50,799 bases of DNA, taken from the NCBI GenBank assembly GCA_023375785.1, contig SZWC01006745.1, forward strand, positions 1 through 50,799, read 5' to 3'. Both the position numbers and the translations under genes were made by a program. Below are positions 1 through 10,800 of the stretch, one piece after another (the first letter of the stretch is position 1; each line of letters starts with the position of its first letter). The DNA comes from Penium margaritaceum. Taxonomy: Eukaryota > Streptophyta > Zygnematophyceae > Desmidiales > Peniaceae. The notes under the pieces are model-generated. The model made no database searches, was not told the DNA's origin, and worked only from the letters and a program-made list of their open reading frames with translations.

Positions 1-8
1 ACCAGAGT

Positions 9-64
9 GGGAAAGTCCACAAGGCTAGCTCAACCTGTTTGAGATAGCCTTGTGGACTTTTCCA
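9..64. repeat. near-perfect 56-bp hairpin
   Basis: Left arm (from GGAAAGTCCACAAGGCTA) and right arm (to TAGCCTTGTGGACTTTTCC) pair over about 25 bp. There is one bulged base, one mismatch and a loop of about five bases (CCTGT). It lies about 780 bp beyond the stop codon of the carrier gene. It could be a tiny fold-back element, a small-RNA precursor or a 3' end structure; the sequence does not decide. Confidence 0.8.
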
Positions 65-838
65 CTTGAAGTGCACATGATTGCAGTCAAGCTCTTGTGT
101 TGATTCGTTACAAATACAACACCACCGTATATGATCCCTGCTTCTCTTCTGATATGTGGGAACAGGTTCCTCATACTGTTTAGGATAGATCTGTTGCATC
201 CATTTGTTAATTTTTTTGTTAGAAAGTTGTAGCTGGCATTGATGAAGATATTGCGTGTGATCTGAGCCTGGGCTCACCTTTTTTAAAGGAAGGGAGGTGA
301 GAGAATCTGTGAAGGAGATGTGCTTGTTTGGTTATTCCAAGAAGAGAAGTACACGATGCAATGGCATGTTTGACAGAAGTTCGACCGTCTCCCTGAGATT
401 AGCTGTTTCACCACTCCCATTCTCTCTACCACTGAGCAGGTAGGCTAGTAGCCCAGTAAGAGGGCTTCAACCAGGAGAAGTCTTTCCTCCCAAGCAGACG
501 TCCAAGGTCTTGACCATATGATGGACTGTGCTGAGATAGCCATTCCCGCAAGCACTTCTCTTGATGCCACTCGTCTGCAGCTTCTGTGAAGTGTGCACAA
601 TGTTTTTGGACATCTCCACATTCTCCATGTAAACACCATTGTTCTCATCAGGTATCCAGAGTACCTTTCAAGATGCCACACAGTAAAAGAAATCCAGGAA
701 CAAACATGGACAGTTGCAGTGGCAGTTGCCTGCGATTTTGTCGGGTTAATTTGTGTAGCCTGCTCAGTTGAAATTGGTGTAGCCTGCTCGCTTGAAGTGA
801 ACCAGTTGCAAGCTGGCGAGACACCAGTTGCATCCACC
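65..838. other. 3' flank of the carrier gene, no gene seen
   Basis: No open frame here looks like a protein. The stretch probably holds the 3' untranslated region of the minus-strand carrier gene, but I see no convincing polyadenylation signal. Confidence 0.5.
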
Positions 839-3800
839 TCACATATGGTGCAGCAGGTAGTCATACACCAGCAGCGTGATGCCAAATTGCGGGCTCACTC
901 GCAACACACGAGCCGTGGCTCCTTTGAACAGCGCCCCAACACCCTCCTCCTCCACCAGCTGCCGTGCGCACTGCCACGCGTTCTCAGGCCTGCTCTGCCC
1001 GGGTTGAGGCTCCAGCTGCATGCGTGTCTTCACCACATCCATGGGTGTCACCAGAAGGGCGGCAGGTGCTGACGCCAGGCATGCCGAGAGGAAAGCAGTC
1101 ATGGGAATGCCGCCAGGCAGCTCCGACATCTGGTTGAGGTACGCATAGCACGCAAAGAAGAGTGCTGTGGAAGGAACGTCTCGTGCGAGCGTGACGCTTG
1201 TGCCATTGTACAGTCCGCGTAGGCCTAGTTCCCGCACCACTTGGAGGGTACTGGGCTGAGCTGAATGGTGGCTGGTGGGCGCTGCGGCACCAGCAGCAGA
1301 GGCAGCTGCTGCTCCTGTGTGGTCTTCACGAAGTGCCTGACTGTCACTTGCATTTGAGTTGGTGCTTCCGTTGCCCTCGGCTGGTGTGCTTGCTGACCCA
1401 CTTATTGCTGCTGCAGCCGCTGCAGCTGCTGCTGCTGCTCCATCACTGTCATGCGAGGACGCCGAACTGTTTTGAGCAGAGGAGTTGTGTGTCTGCATTC
1501 GGATCTTCACAGCCTCCACAGGGTTGGTGAACAACACCTGGCATGCACCCCCGCCACCGCCAGCGATGAGTTCTAACAGCCACACTCGTGTGCCTGGCAG
1601 CACCGACTCCAGCATGGCCAGCAGCAGCTCATTCACCGCCAGCTTCACCGCCTGCACCATTGCCAACAGGAGCAACAAGGGAATGAGTGAGGCACAGGAA
1701 AGAGAAGGGCAGGGGAAGGCAGACACCGAATGCACCCCAACACGTTTTCACAGAACGCACTGCAACTAGCATCCCACCATTCGGACATGGCTTTTCATCT
1801 CCTTGGCAAGCAATAGCCTGCAGTCATGCGCACAGAACTCACTGCAACAGGGCTCACCTTCTCGGGTGCAATGCCGAGTAGTTGCGGCCCAATGCCACTG
1901 TAGAGCGACGCAACACCCTCCTCCTGCACCATCTTGCGAAAGCAGTCCAGCTCGTTCTTGTAGTAGTAGGCTTCACTGTCATCCTGTGTGGCCGTCGCAG
2001 AGGCAGTGGCCGCTGCCGATGCAGACGCAGCCCCAGGAGCCTCAGTCACCTTGTCAGTAGGCGGTGATGATGCAGACAGAGGCCCTCCCTGCACAGCACA
2101 AGCACACACAAGTAATGGACCACAGGTGTCAGTCACAGTACACATACATTGTGGGGGGCGGTAGCCACACCCCATCAGTGCAAAAGCTCAGACATGAGTC
2201 TAAGGATTTGAGGCTCAAATTCCCTGATTTTGGAAAAGGTGGAGCGCTGCAACAAGCCTCTGTCCAATTACTAGCTGAAGTAGAAGACAGATCACTGAGT
2301 AGAAGAGTAGCAGGAGGAGACAGTGCCAGCACAATCTTCGGGCAAGCAATGCAGCAGGCAGGCATGGCGTTGGCTCTGCAGGCTGCCGGTAAACAGCTGA
2401 ACGACATCTTCAGACAGTGCAAAGGCAATCGGGCTCACGCCAGGCAGGGGCAGACCAACGAGGCTTGCCTTGGAGGAGGAGCGTTTGGTTTGCGCCTGCA
2501 TGCGCGTCTTGACGGTATCAAGCGGGTACACGGCTGCAGCCCCCACCGCGCCTGCCACGCCTCCCATGCTGAAGTGCTGCGCCGAGCTGGCCACAATGGA
2601 CGCTATCTTCGCCGACAGCCCTGCCGCCGCCACTGCAGCAGGCTCCGCTACTGCCGCACTGATTGACATGCCTGTCGTAGCTTCCAACGCTGCGCCCGCC
2701 CCGGCCCCCACCACGTTCCAGGAAACCGCAGTTGTGGCAAGGTCAGCTGCCTGGCCGTGTCTACCCACAGGTGTTGACGGCGCGGTGCAGAAGGCCTCTT
2801 CCTCCCCCATGGCCTGCTGCGTAAGCTGCAGCGTTAGTGGCTGCGGCTGCTGCGTCAACGGACTGTAGACGGCAGGCAGTGCGGATGATGACGCGGATGG
2901 GGAGGAAGGCAGCGCCGGAGCTGATTGGCGAGCAGCGCATGAAGCTGAGGCTGCTAGCACAGCTGGCGGTGACGGCAGAGCTGCGGAAGAAAGCTGTTCG
3001 CTGCTTCTGTCATTGCCGCCTTCCAGGGAGGCCAAAACCGTGTCGCACAGGCCGCTGCTGCTGATGCTGCGGCGGAAGTTGCTTGGGCCGTCTGCTGCAA
3101 CCAGTCCAGAAGCAGAGTTCTCTAGGCGTTGCTGCTCCTCTCTGCAGCTCAGCTGCAGCAGGTGCTCTTCCAGAGACATCTCCACGTCCTGCAGCCGCAC
3201 GCGCTCGTCGGATGGCGTGGCCACTAAAGCTGACGTGGCTGAGGTGACTTCGACGGCTGATTCGTTTGTCTGAACATCGCCGTCCCTCCCTGCCGAGAGG
3301 GCTGCAGGAGCAGTTTTCACTGCACCGGTCGCGGCTGCCGCCGCAGGCACTGTGGAGCGGGCTTCTAGGGCTACTCGTGGGGCAGAGGCCTCCGCAATGG
3401 TGAGGTCGGGAGCCTGTAGCGAAGCAGACATCAGTAGGTCAGCTTGCTGCGGCGGAAGCACCTCCTGCTGTTGCTCCAGCGCCACCGCAGGAGAAAGTGC
3501 TGCGTCATTAACCGCAGGGGCAGCGAACACGGGAGCTGACAGCAGCAGGCTGGAGGCTGCAACAGCAGACAACATTGCTGCACCGTGCGCCGCCATCCCA
3601 GGCGCAGTACGCCATGGCCCTGAACGAGCTGCAACAGCAGACTGTGGTGCAGAGCATGTTGAAGCAGCATTGGCCGCTGCTGCTGATGATACTGATGCCA
3701 CTCGCTGGGGCAGGGGCGAGCACTGACGAGGGGTGCCTGGCCGCGACACCTGGAAATGCTTCGTCTGCGCTTGCGCCTGACCCTGCTGCTGCTGATGCTG

Positions 3801-3980
3801 TTGCTGAGGCAGCATATGGTGCTGCCTCAGCTTGCGATGCACTTGCTGCCTGGACAGAGCAGGCTGCGGATGCTGGTCGAAAAGCTCATGGGATACTCGT
3901 GTGGCATGGCGAGCAGATGGCTGGGGCGGTGCCGTGGTTGACGCGAGAGAGGACAGATGAGACAGCGCCGTTAAGTCCAT
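839..3980 (-). CDS. mitochondrial carrier protein, aspartate/glutamate-carrier-like
   Basis: Three exons on the minus strand: 3980-2469, 2088-1858 and 1651-839 (stop TGA), about 851 codons; all junctions are phase 0. The carrier domain starts near residue 469 and has the three family signatures PLDTVKTRMQ, NPVEAVKIRMQ and TPMDVVKTRMQ. The block GPQLLGIAPEKAVKLAVNE and the segment around ALFKGATARVLRVSPQFG closely match the aspartate/glutamate carrier (AGC/Aralar) type, so exchange of acidic amino acids across the inner mitochondrial membrane is the likely role by family. Oddities: the first roughly 470 residues are low-complexity Ala/Ser/Gln with no EF-hand visible, and the first two matrix loops carry Ala/Ser-rich insertions (about 42 and 85 residues). 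ATG at 3980 is chosen for its context (GGCCATGGA); the frame stays open to an ATG at 4169, and a leader intron acceptor may lie at 4034-4035. Substrate is inferred. Confidence 0.85.
1652..1857 (-). other. intron 2 of the carrier gene, GT-AG
   Basis: Donor GAGAAG|GTGAGC and acceptor ATGGTGCAG|GCG, phase 0. The junction falls inside the conserved motif APEK-AVKL, which supports both sites. Confidence 0.88.
2089..2468 (-). other. intron 1 of the carrier gene, GC-AG type
   Basis: The donor reads AAG|GCAAGC and the acceptor TGTGCAG|GG. Joining at these sites keeps phase 0 and brings the first carrier signature next to the Ser/Ala-rich loop of exon 2. No GT donor of comparable quality is seen between the signature and the intron. 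Confidence 0.65.
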
Positions 3981-5560
3981 GGCCGTGTCTGTAGTAGACC
4001 TGTCGGAGGGATTGCAAATGACTGGGCGGATATCTGAGGTGAAAGACAACAAGTAAGACCGATTTAGATGTCTGAACAGGTGCCTTTGACCTGGCGAATG
4101 CCTGGCAAGGTGTTGAGTGTCCTGAGCGAAGATGAGCAGAAGGTGACTTGCATTGAATGTATCGAACACGAGGATGGTGAAAGTGATGTGAATTTAAAGA
4201 CGTCGAAGGGGACGCAAGCTACCGAAGCGTCGGGTACTCGGCCGGGAACGCGGGGTGACAGCAGCGGCTCCGTTACTTGTTAGAGCTGTCCGTTGGCTTC
4301 GAATTGGGCCGCATCGCCTCGCCGGCTTTGAACAGCGGCAGGCCATTGTCAAACCAGCGGGATCACCGGCTGCGTGCAGCAGACGCGTGCGGCAGCACCA
4401 CAGACAACATGGCGTCATGGCAGGCATGTCGTGTGGGTTCGGCAAGTTAAAGTCGAACGCGACCATGAGGAGCGTCATGCCGTCCGGCATGTGCGAATGG
4501 CCCCATTTGCCGTTCGTACCCAGGAGATGGCGGTGGTTCGTGAGAGAGCAACGCCTCGTAACGATCCCAATACGGACAATCGTCCGCCGCAATGGCCTCG
4601 GGTCCCCATGGCAATGGACGAGTCTCCGTAGGGCTCGTCGCAAAGGGTATTTTCTCACGTGTTTGGGACAGCTGGTACAGCCAGGCTGCCTCTCTCCGGA
4701 CCAGTCGGCCGAGGCACTCCTCTGATAAACGCAGCAGTGCAGTCTTCGCCGCAGTAGGCAAGCAGATAGGCAAAAGCAGAGGACAGCTCAGGCGCAAGCG
4801 CGTGCGACGTTCCGAAAAGCGCGCGCGAGCAGACACAAGGCAATGAGTCAGCGGTGACAAGCACGGGGCTCGGCGGACGCAGTTGACGGAAAATACTTTT
4901 CCGTGGGTGAGCGACCGAGGGAAAGGCTGGCACTGGTGCTTGGTAGGTTACCGGGAGCCCGTGTCACAAGTGACCCGGGGATTGAGGCGAGCCTGGCAGG
5001 GCCGCCATGACGGAACGGCTGGACAGAGCTCAGAGAGTGCGCGCGGAGGCGGCGGCAGATGGGCCGGGACAGGGAAGAGCAGAAAAAGCGCATGGGGTTC
5101 CCGGAGATCCGGGAGTGAGTTACGCGCGGAACTGCGGCTTCGCACGCTTCGCAGGTCCGCTTTCGCAGATCTCGCACGCGCGCTGGGGCGGACAGTCGAC
5201 CTCGATGTAGCTTTCGATCTGGCGACGAGGGCGAAGCGTCACGCTTTGGCGATCACGTGGCTCAACCAAGCAAGTGATTTGCTGCGGCGGCTCGTTTCGC
5301 CATTGTCCCGGCTGGCCCCCAATCAAGAACGAGAGGCTCACTTCCACCTTTCCCTGGGTGGCGAGTGCTGGCGTCGTCTCAAACCGGCGACTCAAATCTC
5401 TATCTGACCGGCGCGCGCGACAGCCATGGCTGGGGACACGCAAGCTGTGAACAAAACCAGCCACAACTTCCGGGGAATGACATACGAGAGAGAAGAGACA
5501 TCCTGAACCGTCTCTCTGATGATTCTTTTCACCTCCTCCATCTCCTTTCTAGGCCATAGT
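3981..5560. promoter_or_regulatory. GC/CpG-rich 5' region of the carrier gene
   Basis: The region is GC-rich with many CpG and CGCG tracts, and changes to AT-rich sequence near 5560. Several open frames exist on both strands but none shows a recognisable domain. A polypyrimidine tract followed by CAG at 4034-4035 (minus) would suit a leader intron acceptor. It most likely holds the 5' untranslated region and promoter; a TATA box is not obvious. Confidence 0.4.
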
Positions 5561-5737
5561 GGCTGCCAAACACATTTGAAACTTCTTATTGGGGTTAAGT
5601 AATAACCCTATGCAATCCGTTGGGTAGCTAATACTCTATGCTAAACTCAAGAATCCGGTAAAAAATACTTCCAAAATGGTAATCCTGTCCGAGGTCAACG
5701 ATTTTTTCCACCGACAGCCGACCACGTACATTCCGTG

Positions 5738-5850
5738 TTTTTTTTGTTACAAATTATCCGTATTGTTTTCCATTCGGAATCCAATTTTCAATAATTTTTT
5801 TTCTACTAATTATCCATATTTTTTCCGTTAAACATCAATTTTCAAAAATA
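5738..5850. repeat. two diverged tandem copies of an AT-rich unit
   Basis: Two units of roughly 55-60 bp, each a T-run followed by ATTATCC, TATT, a T/C-run and CAATTTTCAA, lie head to tail. Nothing else is visible between 5560 and 5900. Confidence 0.45.
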
Positions 5851-5904
5851 CCCTTCCCCCTGCTTTCAGCACACCTTGTCCACCTCTACGAGCTCGACCA
5901 AAAT

Positions 5905-6333
5905 GTGATATTCACCCCTTCAGTGACCAAGGTGCGAATGAGAACCACAAAGTTCCAAAAAAATTACACAAATTTGATCCTGAAATGCCAGGGCACATCC
6001 GAGAGGTGCAAAGATTTCACTATGACGGCACCTTATTTGTACTTCTTTTCGAAGCGCTTGAGGCCCATGCTGATGGCCCCGGCAAGGGCCGAAACCAAGC
6101 AACGTAGAGGGTCTTCCTTGATCCACCTTGATGTGGATCGATCAGGACCGCCAATCACGAGTATGGTCAATCTCAACACACTTCGCTCTATCCCACGCGA
6201 CATTGGACTCTTGGAGCTCGAAGTGAAAAAGGCTCTTCAATGTAGAATCAAACAGTCTACATTGGTGTCACTTGTACAGGACCATTTTTTACCCAGAGGA
6301 CTGGATTCAAGAAATACATTGTTACATGCATAA
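5905..6333 (+). CDS. uncharacterised open frame, doubtful
   Basis: A 142-codon frame from ATG. The protein is basic, has no signal peptide or membrane segment, and resembles nothing I know. There is no second copy in the window and no clear splice site, so this may be chance or one exon of an unseen gene. Confidence 0.15.
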   Translation: MIFTPSVTKVRMRTTKFQKNYTNLILKCQGTSERCKDFTMTAPYLYFFSKRLRPMLMAPARAETKQRRGSSLIHLDVDRSGPPITSMVNLNTLRSIPRDIGLLELEVKKALQCRIKQSTLVSLVQDHFLPRGLDSRNTLLHA

Positions 6334-6531
6334 CTGCACATACATTGTGATGACGTTATGCCTAACTAAAGTTTTTTAATCATATTCTTCTATTGAAAAA
6401 AGCTAGAACCTTCCTTCTCTCCCTTGTTTCCAACAAAGTACAACTAAAACTGATCTCATTTCTTCTTCCATGTAGAAGAGCATGAAATAAACAAAAAAGT
6501 AAAATGATAGTTGGACACACTCCACAATGCA

Positions 6532-6591
6532 CCCATCGTTTTGGTCAATAGGTCAGCGATGTCCATAGTCAAAAACAACATGACGGCGATG
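6532..6591 (+). repeat. outer end of the left fold-back arm
   Basis: Starts CCCATCGTTTTGG and carries GTCCATAGT and ACATGAC, the end unit found four times in this block. It continues at 16967 after the nested LTR insertions are removed. The last five bases (CGATG, 6587-6591) are the site duplication of the solo LTR, repeated at 16962-16966. Confidence 0.75.
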
Positions 6592-6898
6592 AAATGGAAA
6601 GCCTAGGCAGGAGGTTGGGACAGCAGCGTTGTTGATGCAGCGTGCGGGCTTCCACGCTTGTTGCTAAAGTCAGCTGCCCCCTCAGTCTGCTGCTCTAGAG
6701 TCCAAGTCTGGAAGCTCAGGGTTTGTTACTCAAAAACGCGCGCGCTAGAGTTAGCGCCAGAAAGCAGCTGAAAACTGAAAGTAATTGGTTAGGAATCAAG
6801 AATGAGACACAATGGGAGACCCCTTCAAGAACTAGCCTCCCCCCAGCTCTGTAGAGCTTGTTACTCAGTTCAACAGCCAATCAGAAGATAGCTCTATT
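6592..6898 (-). mobile_element. solo copia LTR, first part (split by E1)
   Basis: It matches the E1 LTR from its inner terminus (AGGCAG, then GGTTGGGACAGCAGCG) and breaks off at CTATT (6894-6898), the E1 insertion site. Its remainder is 16434-16961. The two parts total 835 bp, against 834 bp for the intact E1 left LTR. CGATG flanks both outer ends. No internal region belongs to it, so it is a solo LTR of the E1 family, older than E1. Confidence 0.85.
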
Positions 6899-7732
6899 AG
6901 AAAGAAAACTAGGCAGCAGGTTGGGGCAGCAGCGTTGTTGATGCAGCGTGCGGGCTTCCACGCTCGTTGCTTAAGTCAGCTGCCCCCTCGGTCTGCTGCT
7001 CTAGAGTCTAAGTCTGGAAGCTCTGGGTTTTGTTACTCAGAAACGAGCGCGCCAGTGTTAGCGCCAGAAAGCAGCTGAAAACTGACAATGACTGATTAGG
7101 AATGAAGAATGGACAACAATGGGAGACCCCTCCAAGTTCTAGGCCCCCCCCCAGCTCTGTAGAGCTTGTTACTCAGTTCAACAGCCAATCAGAAAATAGC
7201 TCAGTTCAGGCTGGCAGGTTTTCTCGGTGAGGCCTGCCAGGCAGCCGACAGCCCAAAACCCGGGCGTCGTCCGTTTTGCCTGAAAACTGGACCATACCAT
7301 AATACCGCCGCTGCAAACGCAGACGTGCGGTCAGAATCTGCTAGAAAAATAGTAACGAGGAGTTATGGCAGCCTAAACCCAGATAGTGCCCACAACGGTT
7401 TATGCTACCAAACAGGGCCACGCAGCATGCAACTGGGACCCTAGGCAGTGCATGACGATGCAGACGCGATGGGACGCGCTGGACGCATGCAAGCGGCAAC
7501 TGCGGTGTCAATGACCGCCGGCAGCACGACCGCCGAGGAGGCCTGCCGATGGAGCTGAGCGCGTCGCCGGGGAGAGGAGGCTCCAGCGAACTGCGAGAAG
7601 ACCTCAGCGTGCGTCGGCTCCACCGGACGACACTCCATCAGCGTCGAGTCTCGCCGTCCGTCATCTGCACGCCGATGTACACAAGCCGGGAGGACACAAC
7701 AGAGCACAATGAGAGATGCGAAAAAACCAACA
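6899..7732 (-). repeat. E1 3' LTR (834 bp)
   Basis: Read on the minus strand it begins TGTTGG next to the polypurine tract and ends CTTTCT. The terminal dinucleotides are TG...CT, not TG...CA. The outer end is fixed by the CTATT site duplication and by the homology break with the right LTR. Confidence 0.9.
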
Positions 7733-7741
7733 CTCCCCCAT
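7733..7741 (-). promoter_or_regulatory. E1 polypurine tract
   Basis: ATGGGGGAG on the minus strand directly abuts the TGTTGG LTR start. This is the expected primer site for plus-strand DNA synthesis, and the same nine bases occur in E2 and E3. Confidence 0.85.
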
Positions 7742-7841
7742 GACTCACAGGCGTAGTGCTCATGAGCGGACAGGGACACGGTCAACATCCAGACTCCCCC
7801 AGGACATGCAGAGACGCAGGCAGAGATAAAGAGAGAATCAC

Positions 7842-10800
7842 TCACGGACGTACGCCGACCGAAATCACAGCCTTCTTAAACGAGTCGCGCTTCAGTGCCT
7901 TGGTCAGGAAGTCAGCCAACTGCCGTGCTGTCTCAACCCACACGATACTGATGCTGCCGTCATGTAACAATGAGCGCACATAGTGATACTCAACGTTGAT
8001 GTGCTTTGTGCGTGTGTGATGCACGCCGTCATTGTCGGCGATGGCCATGGCACTCTCATTGTCACAATGCAACGTGATGGATGGGACGGACTGACGCAAC
8101 TCGGACAACAGACGACGCAACCACACACTCTCACACGCGCCTGATCCAAGAGCCACGTACTCAGCCTCAGCAGAGCTACGTGCAATGCACCCCTGCTTGC
8201 CACTGCGCCAGGATACTGCCGTGCCGCCGATCAGAAAGATCCAGCCTATGCGACTCTTACCGTTAGGACTGCCGGCCCAGTCGCTGTCGGTGTAGCCCAC
8301 TGCGACAACAGACGGTTGGCGGCGGAAGATAAGACCTCGCCGAGGAGTCGAGACGACATATCGCAGTACTCGGATCGCGGCCTCATGGTGGAGGTGACGC
8401 GGCTCCTGAGAAAACTGGGCCAGGAGGTTGACGGCGAACGCGATGTCTGGACGCGTCGTCGTCGCCAGGAACATCAGTGACCTGATCACTCGTAGGTACG
8501 TGGTCACGTCAACTGGCTCCCCCACAACAGCTGGGTCAGGACTCTTCAGCTTCACCTGGCCATCGGGCGACATCGGTGAGGATGTGCTCGGCACGAGTGG
8601 GAGGTCCTCAACGAAGCGAGTGGACAGAGTTTGCACATAAGCAGCCTGATGGACATGGAGGATGCCCTGGGAGCGATCATGCTCGAGCTCCATGCCCAGG
8701 AAGACTCGGGCAGGCCCGAGATCCTTCATCTGGTAGGTGGCGTGCAGCAGGTCCTTGACGCGTTGGATGGCGGCCGTGTCTGGCGACGCAATGAGGAGGT
8801 CGTCGACGTACACCAGAACAGCAGCAAAGGTCTGGCCTCGCGGACTAACAAACAGAGCAGGGTCCGCGGTGCTGCGCTGGAGCCCACCACGAAGGAGCGT
8901 GCTGCTGATCTCCTGGTTCCAGCACCGAGGCGACTGCTTCAGGCCATAGAGGGCCTTGCGCAGTCGCCACACTCTCCCGGTGCCATCGTCGAAGCCTGGT
9001 GGCTGCACCATGTAAAGCTCCTCACCTTCCAATGAACCATGGAGGAAGGCGTTGCTCACATCCATCTGATGCAGCTCCCACCCGTACTGGGCGACCAGGC
9101 TGAAGAGCGCCCGGCTGGTGGAGAACCGGCCAACTGGGGCAAAGATCTGGTCATAGTCGACCCCAGGGACCTGGGCAAACCCCTTTGCAGTGAGGCGGGC
9201 CTTGTACTTGTCCAAGGACCCGTCTGGTTTCCACTTGCGCCGAAAGACCCACTTGGCGCCGATGGCCTTCCGACCTGGAGGAAGGTCGACGAGGTCATAC
9301 ACGTGGTGCTGTCGGATAGCGGCGAGCTCATCGGCGCAGGCAGCGTCCCAGTGTGCGGCCTCAGGAGAGGCTCGTGCCTCGCGCAAGGTGGCTGGGTCCT
9401 CCGGGCGTGCTGTGGAGCGGACTGAGAGAGCATGTGCCTCTCGCGCCCCAGGTGGGATGCGCGCCAGGGCAGTCATGACAGCGTGCCGATGCTCGTGATG
9501 GAGCATGGCGTAGCCCAATGCAGAGCCCGGGTGCAAATCGGCGATGATGGCCGATGTGGTCAGGCCCAGGGCCTTGGTGCCAGGGTCCCCACTCACGACC
9601 GTGGGAGTGGAGGAGGCACGTGGAGCCATGGGGGGTCGAGGCGGTACCGAGCGCGGTGCGACGGTCTGCACGCTCACCGTCGGCCTGGGTCGGAGGCTGC
9701 CGCTAGGACCACGTGTGTAGCGTGGTAAGGCATGCGACGGCGCTGAGTCTAATGGGCCAGTGGAGGCGACTGGGGCTGTCGGCCCGGAGAGATCAGCGGA
9801 CACGACGGGGGCTGCCGGCCCGGAGGGACCAGCAGACGCGACTCGGGCTGCTGGCCCGGAGGGACGAGCGGACGCGACTGGGACAGCTGGCCCAGAGGGA
9901 CCAGCGGACGCGTCTGGGGCAGTTGGCCCGGAGGGACCAGCTGACGCAACTGGGGCAGCCGGCTCGGAGGGGCCAGCGGACGCGACTGGGGCAGCTGGCC
10001 CGGAGGGACCAGCGGACGCGGCTGGGGCAGCTGGCTCGGAGGGGCCAGCGGACGCGACTGGGGCAGCTGGCCCGGAGGGACCAGCGGACGCGGCTGGGGC
10101 AGCTGGCTCGGAGGGACCAGCGGACGCGACTGGGGCAGCTGGCTCAGAGGGACCAGCGGACGCGACTGGAGCAGCCGGCTCGGAGGGACCAGCGGACGCG
10201 GCTGGGGCAGCTGGCTCGGAGGGACCAGCGGACGCGACTGGGGCAGCTGGCTCGGAGGGACCAGCAGACGCGACTGGAGCAGCCGGCTCGGAGGGACCGA
10301 AGAATGTGTCACCCGGACGCGGTAGGATGGAGGACGGACTCACCACTCCCCCACGCGACGGGATAGACACAGACGAGCCGGAGCGAATGAGGTCGCGAGG
10401 AAACAGGTCCTCGAAGAAGAGGGCATCCCAGGACTCGACGATGCAATGTCGGGAGGGGTCCCAGAAGCGCCAGGCCTTGGACTGGCAAGAGACACCGAGG
10501 AAGGTGCAAGGACGGCCGCGGGGGGCGAGCTTGCCGCCCTGCTGTGGGGCGGGCAGCCAGACAATGGCGACACAACCCCAGACGCGAGCGGGGCGGAGGT
10601 CAGCGCGCTGACCGCACCAATGCTGGTACGGCGTGGACTGACGGGGAAGGGGACCGTGGGGAATCCGGTTCCAGACCCAGGTCATGTAGGCCATGGCTTC
10701 AAAGTAGAAGCCCTCGGAGAGACCGGACTCGACGCGCATGGTACGGACGGCGTCGGCCATGGTCCGGTTCCACCGCTCGGAAACACCGTTCTGGGCGGGG

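Noticed and set aside
4194..5407. A second gene upstream of the carrier
   Set aside because: Several GC-rich frames overlap on both strands and shift into one another, with no domain or splice pattern.
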